From Clostridia bacterium (lineage in GTDB: Bacteria > Bacillota > Clostridia > Oscillospirales > QAKW01), in assembly GCA_017937065.1 (NCBI GenBank), contig JAGBEI010000028.1, forward strand, positions 87,766 through 151,765: a DNA stretch of 64,000 bases, in the 5' to 3' direction. Of this stretch, positions 26,214 to 35,021 are shown in pieces. The notes below the pieces were generated by a model. The model ran no database searches. It saw only the letters and a list, made by a program, of their open reading frames with translations, and was not told the origin of the DNA. The first letter of the stretch is position 1, and each line of letters begins with the position of its first letter. A program made the translations under genes and the position numbers.

Positions 26214-27137
26214 GTGAATTTAACGCATTTGAGGTACGCTGTCGAGATTGCCAAAGCGGGGTCTATCAATAAGGCGGCTGAAAAACTGTATATCGGGCAG
26301 CCTAACCTCAGCCGTGCTGTCAAGGAGCTTGAGGCGTCGGTTGGGGTCAGCGTGTTTGAACGCTCCGCCAAAGGAATGGAGCTTACTCCCGACGGTGAGG
26401 TTTTTATAAAGTACGCCGAAAATATACTGAACCAGATAGATATGCTGTCAGATATTTTCAAAGGGGAAAAACAGGATGAAAAGCGTTTTTCCCTTGCCGC
26501 TCCCGACTCCGGATATATAACGTGCGCATTTTCGTCGCTGTCAGCCGAGCTTGAAGCGCAAACGGGCGCGCAGCTTTATTTTTTCAGGGAAGGCGACCCG
26601 TCAGGCGTTATAAAAAGCGTTATGCGCGGGGACTGTTCACTCGGAATTGTAAGATATAATCAAAAGCACGATAAGTATTACAAATCCATGATGGATGAAA
26701 AGGGCATAGATTACGAGCTGCTCGGTGAGTTTGAAAAATGTGTCCTGATTTGCAGCGGGCATCCGCTTGCGTCAAATGAACGTGTTTTTTACCGTGACCT
26801 TTGCAAATATACCGAGATATGTGATTTCAACCCGTATCCGGCGCCTCTTTTTTCGCATGAGATTAAGGGCGCGCAGGACGGTCAGCCGCAGCACCGCGCT
26901 TTTTCGGACAGCCGCTTCTGCCGCTTTTGGGTTTTAAGCGAAAATACGCGCTCGTATATGATAGACGAGCCGTGTCCGCGCCCTGTTTTAAAGCGTTTCG
27001 GGCTTGTGCAAAAGGAGCTTGCGGACGGTGAGGGTATGTATAAGGACTTGCTTATTCACCGTAAAGATTATCGCCTGAGCGAGCTTGAGGGCGACTTTAT
27101 TTCACGGCTTTGCGAGTTTAAAAGAGAGACCTTTTGA
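26214..27137 (+). CDS. LysR-family transcriptional regulator
   Basis: A GTG start follows AGGAGG. The 307-residue protein has the N-terminal winged helix (LRYAVEIAKAGSINKAAEKLY, QPNLSRAVKELE, VFERSAKGMELTPDG), a linker helix, then a periplasmic-binding-like effector domain. The C-terminal half (GHPLASNERVFYRDL) is typical. LysR proteins usually activate a divergent gene on binding a small molecule; here the divergent partner is the ABC exporter. Confidence 0.93.
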   Translation: MNLTHLRYAVEIAKAGSINKAAEKLYIGQPNLSRAVKELEASVGVSVFERSAKGMELTPDGEVFIKYAENILNQIDMLSDIFKGEKQDEKRFSLAAPDSGYITCAFSSLSAELEAQTGAQLYFFREGDPSGVIKSVMRGDCSLGIVRYNQKHDKYYKSMMDEKGIDYELLGEFEKCVLICSGHPLASNERVFYRDLCKYTEICDFNPYPAPLFSHEIKGAQDGQPQHRAFSDSRFCRFWVLSENTRSYMIDEPCPRPVLKRFGLVQKELADGEGMYKDLLIHRKDYRLSELEGDFISRLCEFKRETF

Positions 27138-27179
27138 GGTTATGCCGAAAAAGACAATACCGATATGTAAAAAATGTAA

Positions 27180-27208
27180 TTGTCCGTTTATATATAATAT
27201 GATAATAT
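27180..27208 (+). promoter_or_regulatory. Possible promoter of the kinase-hydrogenase operon
   Basis: TTGTCC (27180-27185), 17 bp, TAATAT (27203-27208); both boxes are imperfect. No stronger candidate precedes any later gene of the operon. Confidence 0.45.
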
Positions 27209-27266
27209 TATAGTAGACAGTTTACGTATATTTTAAATGAAAATAATAATTTCGGGAGGTTAGAGC

Positions 27267-28013
27267 ATGAAACTGGACAGAATTATCGCAGTCCGTAACA
27301 GGAAAACGATTTATCGTGACGGCGACAGATGCCTGAAGGTCTTTGACGAGGGCTTTTCCAAGGCGGACGTGCTTAACGAGGCGTTAAATCAGGCGCGCGT
27401 TGAAGAAACGGGGCTTAATATTCCCAGAGTTTCGGAGGTCACAAAGACAGACGGGAAATGGACGATAGTTTCGGACTATATTAAGGGTAAAACGCTTGCG
27501 GAGCTTATGCGGGAAAATCCCGAAAAAAAAGATGAGTATATGAACTTTTTTGTTGAGCTTCAGCTTGAAATGCACTCAAAAACCTGCCCGCTTTTGGGAA
27601 AACTGCGCGATAAAATGGACAGAAAAATTGCACAGACCGACCTTACTGCAACGGTGCGCTATGACCTGCATACGCGCCTTGAGGCGATGCCTAAGCACAA
27701 CAAGCTGTGCCACGGCGATTTCAACCCGTCAAATATAATTGTTTCGGACGACGGTGCGTATATTATTGACTGGTCTCATGCAACGCAGGGCAATGCCTCT
27801 GCCGACGCGGCAAGGACGTACCTTCTTTTTTGGCTTGAGGGCGATATTTCTTCAGCGGAGAAATATCTTGACCTGTTCTGCGAAAAGAGCGGTACGGAAA
27901 AACAGTATGTGCAGAAATGGATGCCGATTGTCGCGGCGTCCCAAACCGTCAAGGGCAATGAGAAAGAACGTGAATTTTTAAATTCATGGATAAATGTAGT
28001 AGATTACGAATAA
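27267..28013 (+). CDS. APH-fold (aminoglycoside phosphotransferase-like) kinase
   Basis: The 248-residue protein shows the Brenner kinase loop CHGDFNPSNIIV and the metal-binding YIIDWSHA, with an N-lobe containing KGKTLAEL. GGGAGG lies before the ATG. The family phosphorylates small molecules or proteins. It is 13 bases upstream of the first [2Fe-2S] gene and so probably co-transcribed with the hydrogenase genes, which also include a phosphatase. Antibiotic resistance is not suggested by this context. Its substrate is unknown. Confidence 0.85.
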   Translation: MKLDRIIAVRNRKTIYRDGDRCLKVFDEGFSKADVLNEALNQARVEETGLNIPRVSEVTKTDGKWTIVSDYIKGKTLAELMRENPEKKDEYMNFFVELQLEMHSKTCPLLGKLRDKMDRKIAQTDLTATVRYDLHTRLEAMPKHNKLCHGDFNPSNIIVSDDGAYIIDWSHATQGNASADAARTYLLFWLEGDISSAEKYLDLFCEKSGTEKQYVQKWMPIVAASQTVKGNEKEREFLNSWINVVDYE

Positions 28014-28026
28014 GGAGATTAAACAC

Positions 28027-28266
28027 ATGAAAATTACAGTTTGTATCGGTTCATCATGCCACATCAAGGGCTCGCGCCAGGTCGTCGAGCAGCTTCAGTA
28101 CCTTATCCGCGAAAATAACCTCGGTGATAAAGTAGAGCTTGCGGGTACTTTCTGTATGGGAAAGTGTCAGCAGGGCGTCTGCGTTACAATAGGGGATAAA
28201 TTCTTTTCGGTGTCGCCCGACACTGTCGATGAATTCTTTAACGAAAACGTGCTTAAAAAGGTGTAA
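28027..28266 (+). CDS. Thioredoxin-like [2Fe-2S] ferredoxin, first copy
   Basis: The 79-residue protein resembles the NuoE/HydC-type thioredoxin-like ferredoxin: CIGSSCHIKG supplies two cysteines and GTFCMGKCQQG the other two. It should carry one [2Fe-2S] cluster and pass electrons to or from the hydrogenase homologue downstream. The second copy follows after six bases. Confidence 0.9.
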   Translation: MKITVCIGSSCHIKGSRQVVEQLQYLIRENNLGDKVELAGTFCMGKCQQGVCVTIGDKFFSVSPDTVDEFFNENVLKKV

Positions 28267-28272
28267 GTACAT

Positions 28273-28536
28273 ATGATTATTCAGATTTGTGTCGGCAGCT
28301 CGTGCCATCTGAAGGGCTCTCAGCGTATTGTAGAGCTGTTTCAGGAAATGATTGAAAAATATAAATTGAGTGACAGTATAACGCTGGCAGGCAGCTTTTG
28401 TGCCGGTAAGTGCAACAGAGAAGGAGTCACCGTCACGGTGGACGATGAAATTTTCACCGGGCTTACCGAGGAAAAATTTCCGGCGTTTTTTGAAGAGAAT
28501 ATACTGGGACGTCTGAAAGCGGAAGGGGAGCTGTAA
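28273..28536 (+). CDS. Thioredoxin-like [2Fe-2S] ferredoxin, second copy
   Basis: The 87-residue paralogue of the preceding protein keeps CVGSSCHLKG and GSFCAGKCNREG as cluster ligands. It abuts the PAS-hydrogenase start with no spacing. Two diverged copies in series suggest a heterodimer or separate electron partners. Confidence 0.9.
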   Translation: MIIQICVGSSCHLKGSQRIVELFQEMIEKYKLSDSITLAGSFCAGKCNREGVTVTVDDEIFTGLTEEKFPAFFEENILGRLKAEGEL

Positions 28537-30210
28537 ATGGATTGTCTTACTCTGAAAAAATCAAACTGCAAAAACTGTTATAAATGTATCCGCCACTGCC
28601 CCGTAAAATCAATCCGTTTTTCGGGAAATCAGGCGTACATTATAGGAAATGAATGCATTCTCTGCGGTCAGTGCTTTGTCGTTTGTCCGCAGGACGCAAA
28701 GCAGATAGTGGACGAGACGGAAAAAGCAAAGGTTCTGCTCCAGAGCGGCGACCCTGTTTATGTCAGTCTTGCGCCTTCGTTTGCGGCAAACTATGAGGGC
28801 GTCGGTATCGGTGCCATGCGTGACGCAATAAAGCAGCTGGGCTTTGCGGATGCGGAGGAAACCGCTGTCGGAGCGACGATTGTAAAGCGCGAATATGACC
28901 GTATGGTCAACGAGGACAACATGGATATAATTATTTCTTCATGCTGTCACAGTATAAATCTGCTTATACAGAAATATTTTCCAAAGGAGCTGCCGTATCT
29001 TGCAAACGTGCTGTCTCCCATGCAGGCGCACTGTACGGATATAAAAAAGCGTCATCCGAATGCCAAAACCGTGTTTATCGGTCCCTGCGTTGCCAAAAAG
29101 GACGAGGCGGCACACTATGAGGGAATCGTGGACGCGGTGCTTACATTTGATGAATTAACCCGCTGGCTTAAATCAGAAAATATCGAGCTTAAACAGGAAA
29201 TGGACAGCGACGATAATTCAAAGGCGCGCTTTTTCCCGACAACGGGAGGAATACTCAAAACCATGGTGAAAGATAACCCGTCCTATACATATATGGCGCT
29301 TGACGGAGTTCAGAACTGTATCGAGGCGCTGCGCGACATTGAAAACGGAAAAATACATAACTGTTTTATCGAAATGTCCGCATGTGTGGGAAGCTGTGTC
29401 GGCGGTCCCGTCATGGAAAAGTTTCACCGCTCTCCTGTCAGAGACTATATGTCTGTGGCAAACTTTGCGGGCAAAAACGACTTTGATGTGGCTCAGCCGG
29501 ACTCGCTTTCAGTCAAAAAGACCTTTACGGTAATCGAGCGCAAGCTTCAGCCGCCGTCCGAAACGGAAATAACAGAGATTTTGCGCCAGATGGGCAAAAC
29601 CAAACCGTCCGACGAGCTGAACTGCGGCTCCTGCGGCTATGATACCTGCCGCGAAAAGGCTGTTGCTATTTACCAGGGCAAGGCTGAAATATCAATGTGT
29701 CTGCCATATCTTAAGGATAAGGCGGAAAGCTTTTCAGATACAATAGTCAGAAATACGCCCAACGGTCTTATCGTTCTCAATGAAAAGCTGGAGGTTCAGC
29801 AGATAAATAAGGCGGCGCTGAAAATAATGAATCTGCGTTCCGCCTCCGATATTTTGGGTGACCAGGTTGTGCGCGTGCTGGAGCCCAAGTATTTCATGCA
29901 GGTGCTCAGCAGCGGCAGAAATATACATAATAAGCGTATGTATCTTGCCGAGTATGAAAAGTATGTGGAACAGACAATAGTCTATGATAAGGATTACAGA
30001 CTGCTTGTATGTATCATGCGCGATGTCACCGATGAGGAGACGGTTCGTGAACAAAAGGAGAGCATAAGCCGTCAGACTGTGGAGATTGCCGATAAGGTAG
30101 TCGATAAGCAGATGCGGATTGTGCAGGAGATTGCCTCGCTTTTAGGCGAGACTGCCGCAGAAACAAAAATCGCGCTCTCAAAGCTGAAGGAGTCTATTTC
30201 CGATGAATAA
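28537..30210 (+). CDS. PAS-containing [FeFe]-hydrogenase homologue, sensory (HydS-like) type
   Basis: The 557-residue protein has two [4Fe-4S] motifs (Cys 11, 14, 17, 21 and 40, 43, 46, 50), an H-cluster domain with SSCCHS (134-139), GPCVAKKDE (182-190) and SACVGSCVGG (281-290), a further CGSCGYDTC...C iron-sulfur motif (363-388), a PAS domain (about 395-495) and a helical tail. It lacks the canonical TSCCPxW form of the first H-cluster motif. This is the layout of group C hydrogenases, thought to sense H2 or redox state. It overlaps the phosphatase gene by eight bases. Confidence 0.92.
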   Translation: MDCLTLKKSNCKNCYKCIRHCPVKSIRFSGNQAYIIGNECILCGQCFVVCPQDAKQIVDETEKAKVLLQSGDPVYVSLAPSFAANYEGVGIGAMRDAIKQLGFADAEETAVGATIVKREYDRMVNEDNMDIIISSCCHSINLLIQKYFPKELPYLANVLSPMQAHCTDIKKRHPNAKTVFIGPCVAKKDEAAHYEGIVDAVLTFDELTRWLKSENIELKQEMDSDDNSKARFFPTTGGILKTMVKDNPSYTYMALDGVQNCIEALRDIENGKIHNCFIEMSACVGSCVGGPVMEKFHRSPVRDYMSVANFAGKNDFDVAQPDSLSVKKTFTVIERKLQPPSETEITEILRQMGKTKPSDELNCGSCGYDTCREKAVAIYQGKAEISMCLPYLKDKAESFSDTIVRNTPNGLIVLNEKLEVQQINKAALKIMNLRSASDILGDQVVRVLEPKYFMQVLSSGRNIHNKRMYLAEYEKYVEQTIVYDKDYRLLVCIMRDVTDEETVREQKESISRQTVEIADKVVDKQMRIVQEIASLLGETAAETKIALSKLKESISDE

Positions 30211-31375
30211 TCTGTGCGCCGATATCGGCTATAAAAGTATAAACCATGTCGGCGAACAGCTTTGCGGCGACCATGTCGATATTGTCGAGCAGAGCGAAAC
30301 GTCGTCCGTTGTTGTACTCGCTGACGGGCTGGGCAGCGGGGTCAAGGCAAGTATTCTGTCCACTCTGACATCTAAGATAATATCGACAATGATGGCACAG
30401 GGGCTGTCGCTTGAGGAATGTGTTTCGACCATTGCCGCAACTTTGCCTATCTGTTCGGTAAGGGGCGTTGCGTATTCAACCTTTACCATTGTGCATATTA
30501 TCGAAAATGAGACTGTCGAGCTTATTCAGTATGATAATCCGCACGTCATAATGATTCGTGACTGTGAAAATTTTGAGTATCCGAAAAGCGAGCTTAATAT
30601 AGACGGCAAAAAGATTTACAAGTCGGTAATCAAGCTCAGGGAAAACGATATATTTATTGCAATGAGCGACGGCTGCCCGCACGCGGGAATCGGCACGGCG
30701 TTTAACTTTGGGTGGAAGCGCGAAGATATTGCAGATTTTATGACCACCGTCGCGCATGTCGGCTACACTGCAAAAACACTTTCGACAATGCTGGTCGATG
30801 AGTGTAACAGACTTTACGGCAACCGTCCGGGCGATGACGCCACGGCATGCGTTATAAGAATACGTAAGCGCGAGCCTATGAATTTGCTGTTCGGACCTCC
30901 GTCAAACCGCGACGACTGCGACCGCATGATGTCACTGTTCTTTTCCAAGGAGGGAAAGCATATTATCTGCGGCGGTACAACGTCGTCGATTGCTTCCAAG
31001 TACCTGGGAAAACCGATAAAGGCAACTCTTAACTTTGAAATGAGCGACGTGCCGCCGATTGCCGAGATAGAGGGCGTTGACCTTGTCACGGAAGGCGTTA
31101 TCACAATTAACAAGGTTTTGGAATTTGCAAAGGACGCGCTTGCGGAAAACAAGCAGTATGAGCACTGGAGCGTTAAGCATGACGGAGCTTCGATGATATG
31201 CCGGCTTCTTTTTGAGGAGGCGACAGATATTAATTTTTATGTCGGCAGGGCTGTAAATCCGGCGCATCAGAACCCTGACCTTCCTATAAACTTCAACATA
31301 AAGATGAATTTGGTTGAGGAGCTGTCAGACTGTCTGAAAAAAATGGGTAAACGTATAAAGGTGAGCTACTTTTAA
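30203..31375 (+). CDS. SpoIIE/PP2C-type serine phosphatase linked to the hydrogenase sensor
   Basis: The 390-residue protein begins inside the end of the HydS-like gene. PP2C metal motifs are visible: VVLADGLGSGVKA, FIAMSDGCPHAG and PGDDATACVIRIR (residues about 30-225). The C-terminal 165 residues (from FGPPSNRDDC) belong to no domain I can name. Joined with the upstream APH-fold kinase and the PAS sensor, it suggests a reversible protein-phosphorylation circuit controlled by hydrogen or redox state. Its target is not visible. Confidence 0.9.
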   Translation: MNNLCADIGYKSINHVGEQLCGDHVDIVEQSETSSVVVLADGLGSGVKASILSTLTSKIISTMMAQGLSLEECVSTIAATLPICSVRGVAYSTFTIVHIIENETVELIQYDNPHVIMIRDCENFEYPKSELNIDGKKIYKSVIKLRENDIFIAMSDGCPHAGIGTAFNFGWKREDIADFMTTVAHVGYTAKTLSTMLVDECNRLYGNRPGDDATACVIRIRKREPMNLLFGPPSNRDDCDRMMSLFFSKEGKHIICGGTTSSIASKYLGKPIKATLNFEMSDVPPIAEIEGVDLVTEGVITINKVLEFAKDALAENKQYEHWSVKHDGASMICRLLFEEATDINFYVGRAVNPAHQNPDLPINFNIKMNLVEELSDCLKKMGKRIKVSYF

Positions 31376-31399
31376 GTATTAGTATCTCGGAGGTAATAA

Positions 31400-32824
31400 A
31401 TGAGAAAATTCGATACAAAGGTTCAGCATTTAAAATATAAGGTTCTGCGTGAGGTGGCGCGCCAGGCATGGCGGGATACGCTGCTTGACAATGTTTTGGA
31501 TATCCCCAAAACAATAATTCCGGGCAATACTCCGACTATGCGCTGCTGTGTATATAAGGAACGTGCAATTCTTGCCGATCGTGTAAAGCTGGCAATGGGC
31601 GGCGACAAGGATAACCACAACGTAATAGAGGTTATCGAGACCGCATGCGATGAGTGCCCGATGGGCGGATATGAGGTCACAAATGCCTGCCGCGGCTGTC
31701 TTGCTCACCGATGTGAGGACGTATGCAAACGCGGAGCAATTACTTTTGACAGCAACCACGTGGCGCATATAGATAAAGCTAAGTGCGTAGACTGCGGCGC
31801 ATGTGCAAAGGTTTGCCCCTTTACAGCGATTGTGAATCGTAAGCGTCCGTGCCAGAATGCGTGCAAGGTCAAGGCTATATCAATGAATGAGAATAAGGCG
31901 GCTAAAATCGACAATGATAAATGTATCGCCTGCGGTGCCTGCGTTTATCAGTGTCCGTTCGGAGCTATTATGGATGAGTCATATATCCTTGACGTTATAG
32001 ATGTAATCAAAAAGAGCAACAGGAACGAAAAATTCAAGGTCTATGCGCTTGTGGCACCGTCCGTTTCCAGTCAGTTTACATATGCCAAGCTCGGTCAGGT
32101 TATATCGGGGCTTAAAGAGCTGGGCTTTTTTACGGTAATCGAGGCGGCACTGGGCGCGGATATGGTTGCACACGCCGAGTCAAAGGAGCTGGCGGAAAAA
32201 GGCTTTCTCACAAGCTCCTGCTGCCCTGCTTTTGTGGATTTTGTACATAAGAATTTTCCGGAGCTTGTGCCTTTTGTCTCTCATAATCTTTCGCCTATGG
32301 CAACTATCGCAAAATATATCAAGGAAACCGATGAAACGTCAAAGATAGTGTTTATAGGTCCGTGCACGGCTAAAAAGGCAGAGATACAAAAGGAATCGGT
32401 AAAGCCGTATGTTGATGTTGTAATGACTTTTGAGGAGCTTCAGGCTCTGTTTGACAGCAAGGATATCGACATAACCACTCTTCCTGAAGACGTTTTGGAT
32501 AATGCGTCTTATTTCGGTCGTATTTTTGCCCGCAGCGGCGGTCTGTCGGATGCGGTTGCGCAGGGACTTAAAGAGCATGGCATTTCCGATTTTGAGCTGA
32601 AGGCAGTTCCGTGCGACGGAATTGAGGCGTGCAAAATTGCGCTTCTTAAAAAGAGTAAGGGTGTACTGGACGGCAACTTTATCGAGGGTATGGCATGCAT
32701 AGGCGGTTGTATCGGCGGTGCAGGCTGCCTGACTCACGGTGCAAAGGATAAGTCGGAGGTTGATAAGTACGGTATGGAGGCTTACGAAAAGACTATTTCC
32801 GACGCAATTTCAATGTATATATAA
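31400..32824 (+). CDS. Ferredoxin-type monomeric [FeFe] hydrogenase (group B-like)
   Basis: The 474-residue protein carries many N-terminal cysteines: CDECPMGG...CRGC (83-100), KCVDCGACAKVCPF (128-141), PCQNAC and KCIACGACVYQCPF (174-187). The H-cluster domain has TSSCCPAF (271-278), GPCTAKKAE (320-328) and EGMACIGGCIGG (429-440). It should reduce protons or oxidise H2 in the cytoplasm with ferredoxin. A GGAGGT site stands before the ATG. It is the last gene of the operon and the likely catalytic enzyme, the PAS protein upstream being its sensor-like relative. Confidence 0.93.
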   Translation: MRKFDTKVQHLKYKVLREVARQAWRDTLLDNVLDIPKTIIPGNTPTMRCCVYKERAILADRVKLAMGGDKDNHNVIEVIETACDECPMGGYEVTNACRGCLAHRCEDVCKRGAITFDSNHVAHIDKAKCVDCGACAKVCPFTAIVNRKRPCQNACKVKAISMNENKAAKIDNDKCIACGACVYQCPFGAIMDESYILDVIDVIKKSNRNEKFKVYALVAPSVSSQFTYAKLGQVISGLKELGFFTVIEAALGADMVAHAESKELAEKGFLTSSCCPAFVDFVHKNFPELVPFVSHNLSPMATIAKYIKETDETSKIVFIGPCTAKKAEIQKESVKPYVDVVMTFEELQALFDSKDIDITTLPEDVLDNASYFGRIFARSGGLSDAVAQGLKEHGISDFELKAVPCDGIEACKIALLKKSKGVLDGNFIEGMACIGGCIGGAGCLTHGAKDKSEVDKYGMEAYEKTISDAISMYI

Positions 32825-32863
32825 ATCCGATGCTCACTATTTAAAATTTGAAAGAGAAAAAAT

Positions 32864-33301
32864 ATGGGAATATTTGATAAATTCAGAAAATCAGAAAAAA
32901 ATACCGATGTTATAGTAAATAATGCTCTGAAAAACAGTAATACCGCTTTAAATTATGCCAAGAGCTTTAAAAAGAATTTCGACTATTCAAAAACAAGTAT
33001 AATTGATTTGGAGGAAATTCTAAATTATTATTCAAATGATATTTCCAAAAGCAAACCAACCGAAAATCAGATTTGGAGTATGTCGGTCATTTTCGGCTCT
33101 TATTTGGGGGAAGTAATGCTTAAAAACGGTCTTGCCGAAAAAGGCTATAAATGGGGTACGGACAATTTTTCAAATATACCTTTATTAGTCAATGCAGACG
33201 GTAGCTTTGTTACTCCAAATGATAAGGTATATAAAAGACTGGTAAACGGTAAAGAAGATAGTGTAATATCATTTTATGATGTTATTATGAGCATGGATTA
33301 A
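32864..33301 (+). CDS. Conserved-looking small protein of unknown function
   Basis: The 145-residue soluble protein starts MGIFDKFRKSEK and contains NQIWSMSVIFGSYLGEVML, a pattern like DUF3806-type proteins, but I cannot assign it firmly. Codon use is more AT-rich than in the hydrogenase genes, which suggests separate origin. It lies 39 bases after the hydrogenase gene and ahead of a strong terminator. Confidence 0.7.
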   Translation: MGIFDKFRKSEKNTDVIVNNALKNSNTALNYAKSFKKNFDYSKTSIIDLEEILNYYSNDISKSKPTENQIWSMSVIFGSYLGEVMLKNGLAEKGYKWGTDNFSNIPLLVNADGSFVTPNDKVYKRLVNGKEDSVISFYDVIMSMD

Positions 33302-33325
33302 ATACAGTTTTATATTATTTAAAAA

Positions 33326-33358
33326 CAGCCGGCAGCTAATTAGCTGCCGGCTGCTTTT
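33326..33358 (+). terminator. Strong hairpin terminator
   Basis: A perfect 28-base palindrome centred on AATT with GC-rich arms (CAGCCGGCAGC...) is followed by CTTTT. It closes the hydrogenase/145-aa transcript and can also serve the opposite strand. Confidence 0.75.
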
Positions 33359-33415
33359 ATGCCGTTTACTGAAAACGGATAATTTTAATAAGTATGTAAA
33401 TATATTTTCATGGTT

Positions 33416-34336
33416 TTACGGCTTGCAGACAGAGCAGGGCTCATAATTTTCGTTTATAAGCTGTTGTCTGTCTCCCGTAAATTCTTTTTTGTTTTCTGAC
33501 TTTGTCTGTGAGACTGAACTGCATTCGGGCAAATGAAACTTTTTGGTGTTTGTGTTGAGAATATATGTTTTGCCGCTGCCGTCTGTATTATCGGGGGTTG
33601 CAGCCGTTTCCGACAGGTGACTTTTACCTGTGGCATAGTCAATGTCTATTTGCGGCTGACAGTTGTAAACGTAAACATTAAAGCTTATGCCGCTTCCGCC
33701 GTCTTCTACCGACAGGGCTTGTATATGTACGCCGCTTGCCACTAAATTGTCATCTTTGAAAATCGGTGTTACACGATACATAACATGATTTTCCGTTTCT
33801 TTTATGTAGTCTGCAACCATATTCTCAAACGGCAGCATACCTTCCGTGTTCATGTATCTTGTGCCCGTAATCAGATTTTTCTCATTTGCGTTTTCTCCGC
33901 TGAGCTGATACCCTATAAGATGGCACCTGTTGTAAAGATATTTTCCGTCCACAATGTCATATTTTACCGTCTGCCAGCCGCTCGGTTTTATCTGTCCTAT
34001 GCCGCCGCGTTCCTGCGTCGGCATAAGCTCCGTGCCTATACATGCCTGTGCCGTCCCGCACCTGCCCAGAGCGTCCAAATCGCTGTATTGCTCATAGGCT
34101 TTGTCGGTTATTTCGTTTTCGGAAAATTCAGGCACGTTATTGTTAATTAATACATACGGTTCACCTGAAAAATCAGGTATATCAAATAGGCTTGCGGATG
34201 TTGCCTGCGGCTGCTGTTCACGATACTTTTCACCGAGCGGTAAAAATCTGTAAATTGCTGCAAGAACAATGACTGCAAAAAGTATAATGCTAATTAACTT
34301 TACAGCTGATTTGCTGTTTTTTACTGCTTTATTCAC
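33416..34336 (-). CDS. Secreted/anchored DNA/RNA non-specific endonuclease
   Basis: A GTG start has GGAG upstream. The 306-residue protein has a signal anchor (VKLISIILFAVIVLAAIY), then a DNA-entry-nuclease-like domain with YLYNRCHLIGYQLSG, where RxHLIG replaces the classical DRGH, and NLITGTRYMNTEGM. The C-terminus has a separate Ada-like/zinc motif (YILNTNTKKFHLPECSSV ... CSVCKP). It probably degrades nucleic acid outside the cell; no competence or toxin partners adjoin it, though comF and recD2 lie elsewhere in the window. Confidence 0.88.
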   Translation of the reverse strand: MNKAVKNSKSAVKLISIILFAVIVLAAIYRFLPLGEKYREQQPQATSASLFDIPDFSGEPYVLINNNVPEFSENEITDKAYEQYSDLDALGRCGTAQACIGTELMPTQERGGIGQIKPSGWQTVKYDIVDGKYLYNRCHLIGYQLSGENANEKNLITGTRYMNTEGMLPFENMVADYIKETENHVMYRVTPIFKDDNLVASGVHIQALSVEDGGSGISFNVYVYNCQPQIDIDYATGKSHLSETAATPDNTDGSGKTYILNTNTKKFHLPECSSVSQTKSENKKEFTGDRQQLINENYEPCSVCKP

Positions 34337-34442
34337 GTACCCACTCCTCTTTATTATAAGCTCATGTGAAAGATCCTTGAAATTGTACTTGATTTTAAGC
34401 TGAATTTATCGTTCTCTCTGCAAAAAGCGTTTCTCCGTTTTA

Positions 34443-34982
34443 TCAGCTTTCGGATAAACTGTCATAGTATTCACTGTCATTTATGGAATAGACAGTATGC
34501 GGCATATGCATGTTATAGTAGAATTTATCGAGCCTGCCGACGGCGGTCATGCCGTTTCGCTTTGCAACCATTTGTGACGGGATGTTGTTGTCCCGTATTA
34601 TAGAGTATACCCTGCGGACTTTAAGCGTCTCAAAGGCGTACTTTTTGCATGCGGCTGCCGCCTCTGTTGCATAACCGTTATGCCAGTATGCTTTTTTAAA
34701 CAGATATCCTATTTCGACAACGTCAGTACCGTTGAAGTCCTGTACGGTGAGCCCGCACTGACCGATAAATGCGCCGCTGTCCTTTAAAATGACCGCCCAC
34801 AGTCCGAAACCGTGCTCGTCATAGCGCCTAAGCTGTTTTTCCAGCCATTCCTGCACTTCCTTGTCGTCAAAGGCGTGCTCGTATGCGTACATCACGTCCT
34901 TATCCTGCAATATTTCGCACAGCTCGTTAAAGTCGTCCCGGCACAGCTCTCTCATGTACAGTCGTTTTGTTTCTGTTATCAT
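34443..34982 (-). CDS. GNAT-family N-acetyltransferase, RimJ/RimL-like
   Basis: The start MITETKRLYMREL follows AAGGAG; an in-frame upstream ATG has no site. The 179-residue protein has the GNAT core: ETKRLYMRELCRDDF, GFGLWAVILKDSGAFIGQCG, EIGYLFKKAYWHNGYATEAA and the acetyl-CoA loop region. It acetylates an amino group of a protein N-terminus or small molecule. It is six bases after the DUF6320 gene stop codon region and likely in the same transcript. Confidence 0.9.
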   Translation of the reverse strand: MITETKRLYMRELCRDDFNELCEILQDKDVMYAYEHAFDDKEVQEWLEKQLRRYDEHGFGLWAVILKDSGAFIGQCGLTVQDFNGTDVVEIGYLFKKAYWHNGYATEAAAACKKYAFETLKVRRVYSIIRDNNIPSQMVAKRNGMTAVGRLDKFYYNMHMPHTVYSINDSEYYDSLSES

Positions 34983-35021
34983 ATGTATATACTCCTTCTC
35001 ATTAAACGGGCGCATTTTATA

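Noticed and set aside
26018..26461. N-terminal extension of the ABC ATPase
   Set aside because: The extra codons are the antisense of the LysR gene and its promoter region; the ATPase starts at MNHIIK behind its own ribosome site.
27267..28013. Aminoglycoside resistance gene
   Set aside because: Only the general APH fold is visible; context with hydrogenase and phosphatase genes argues against a resistance role.
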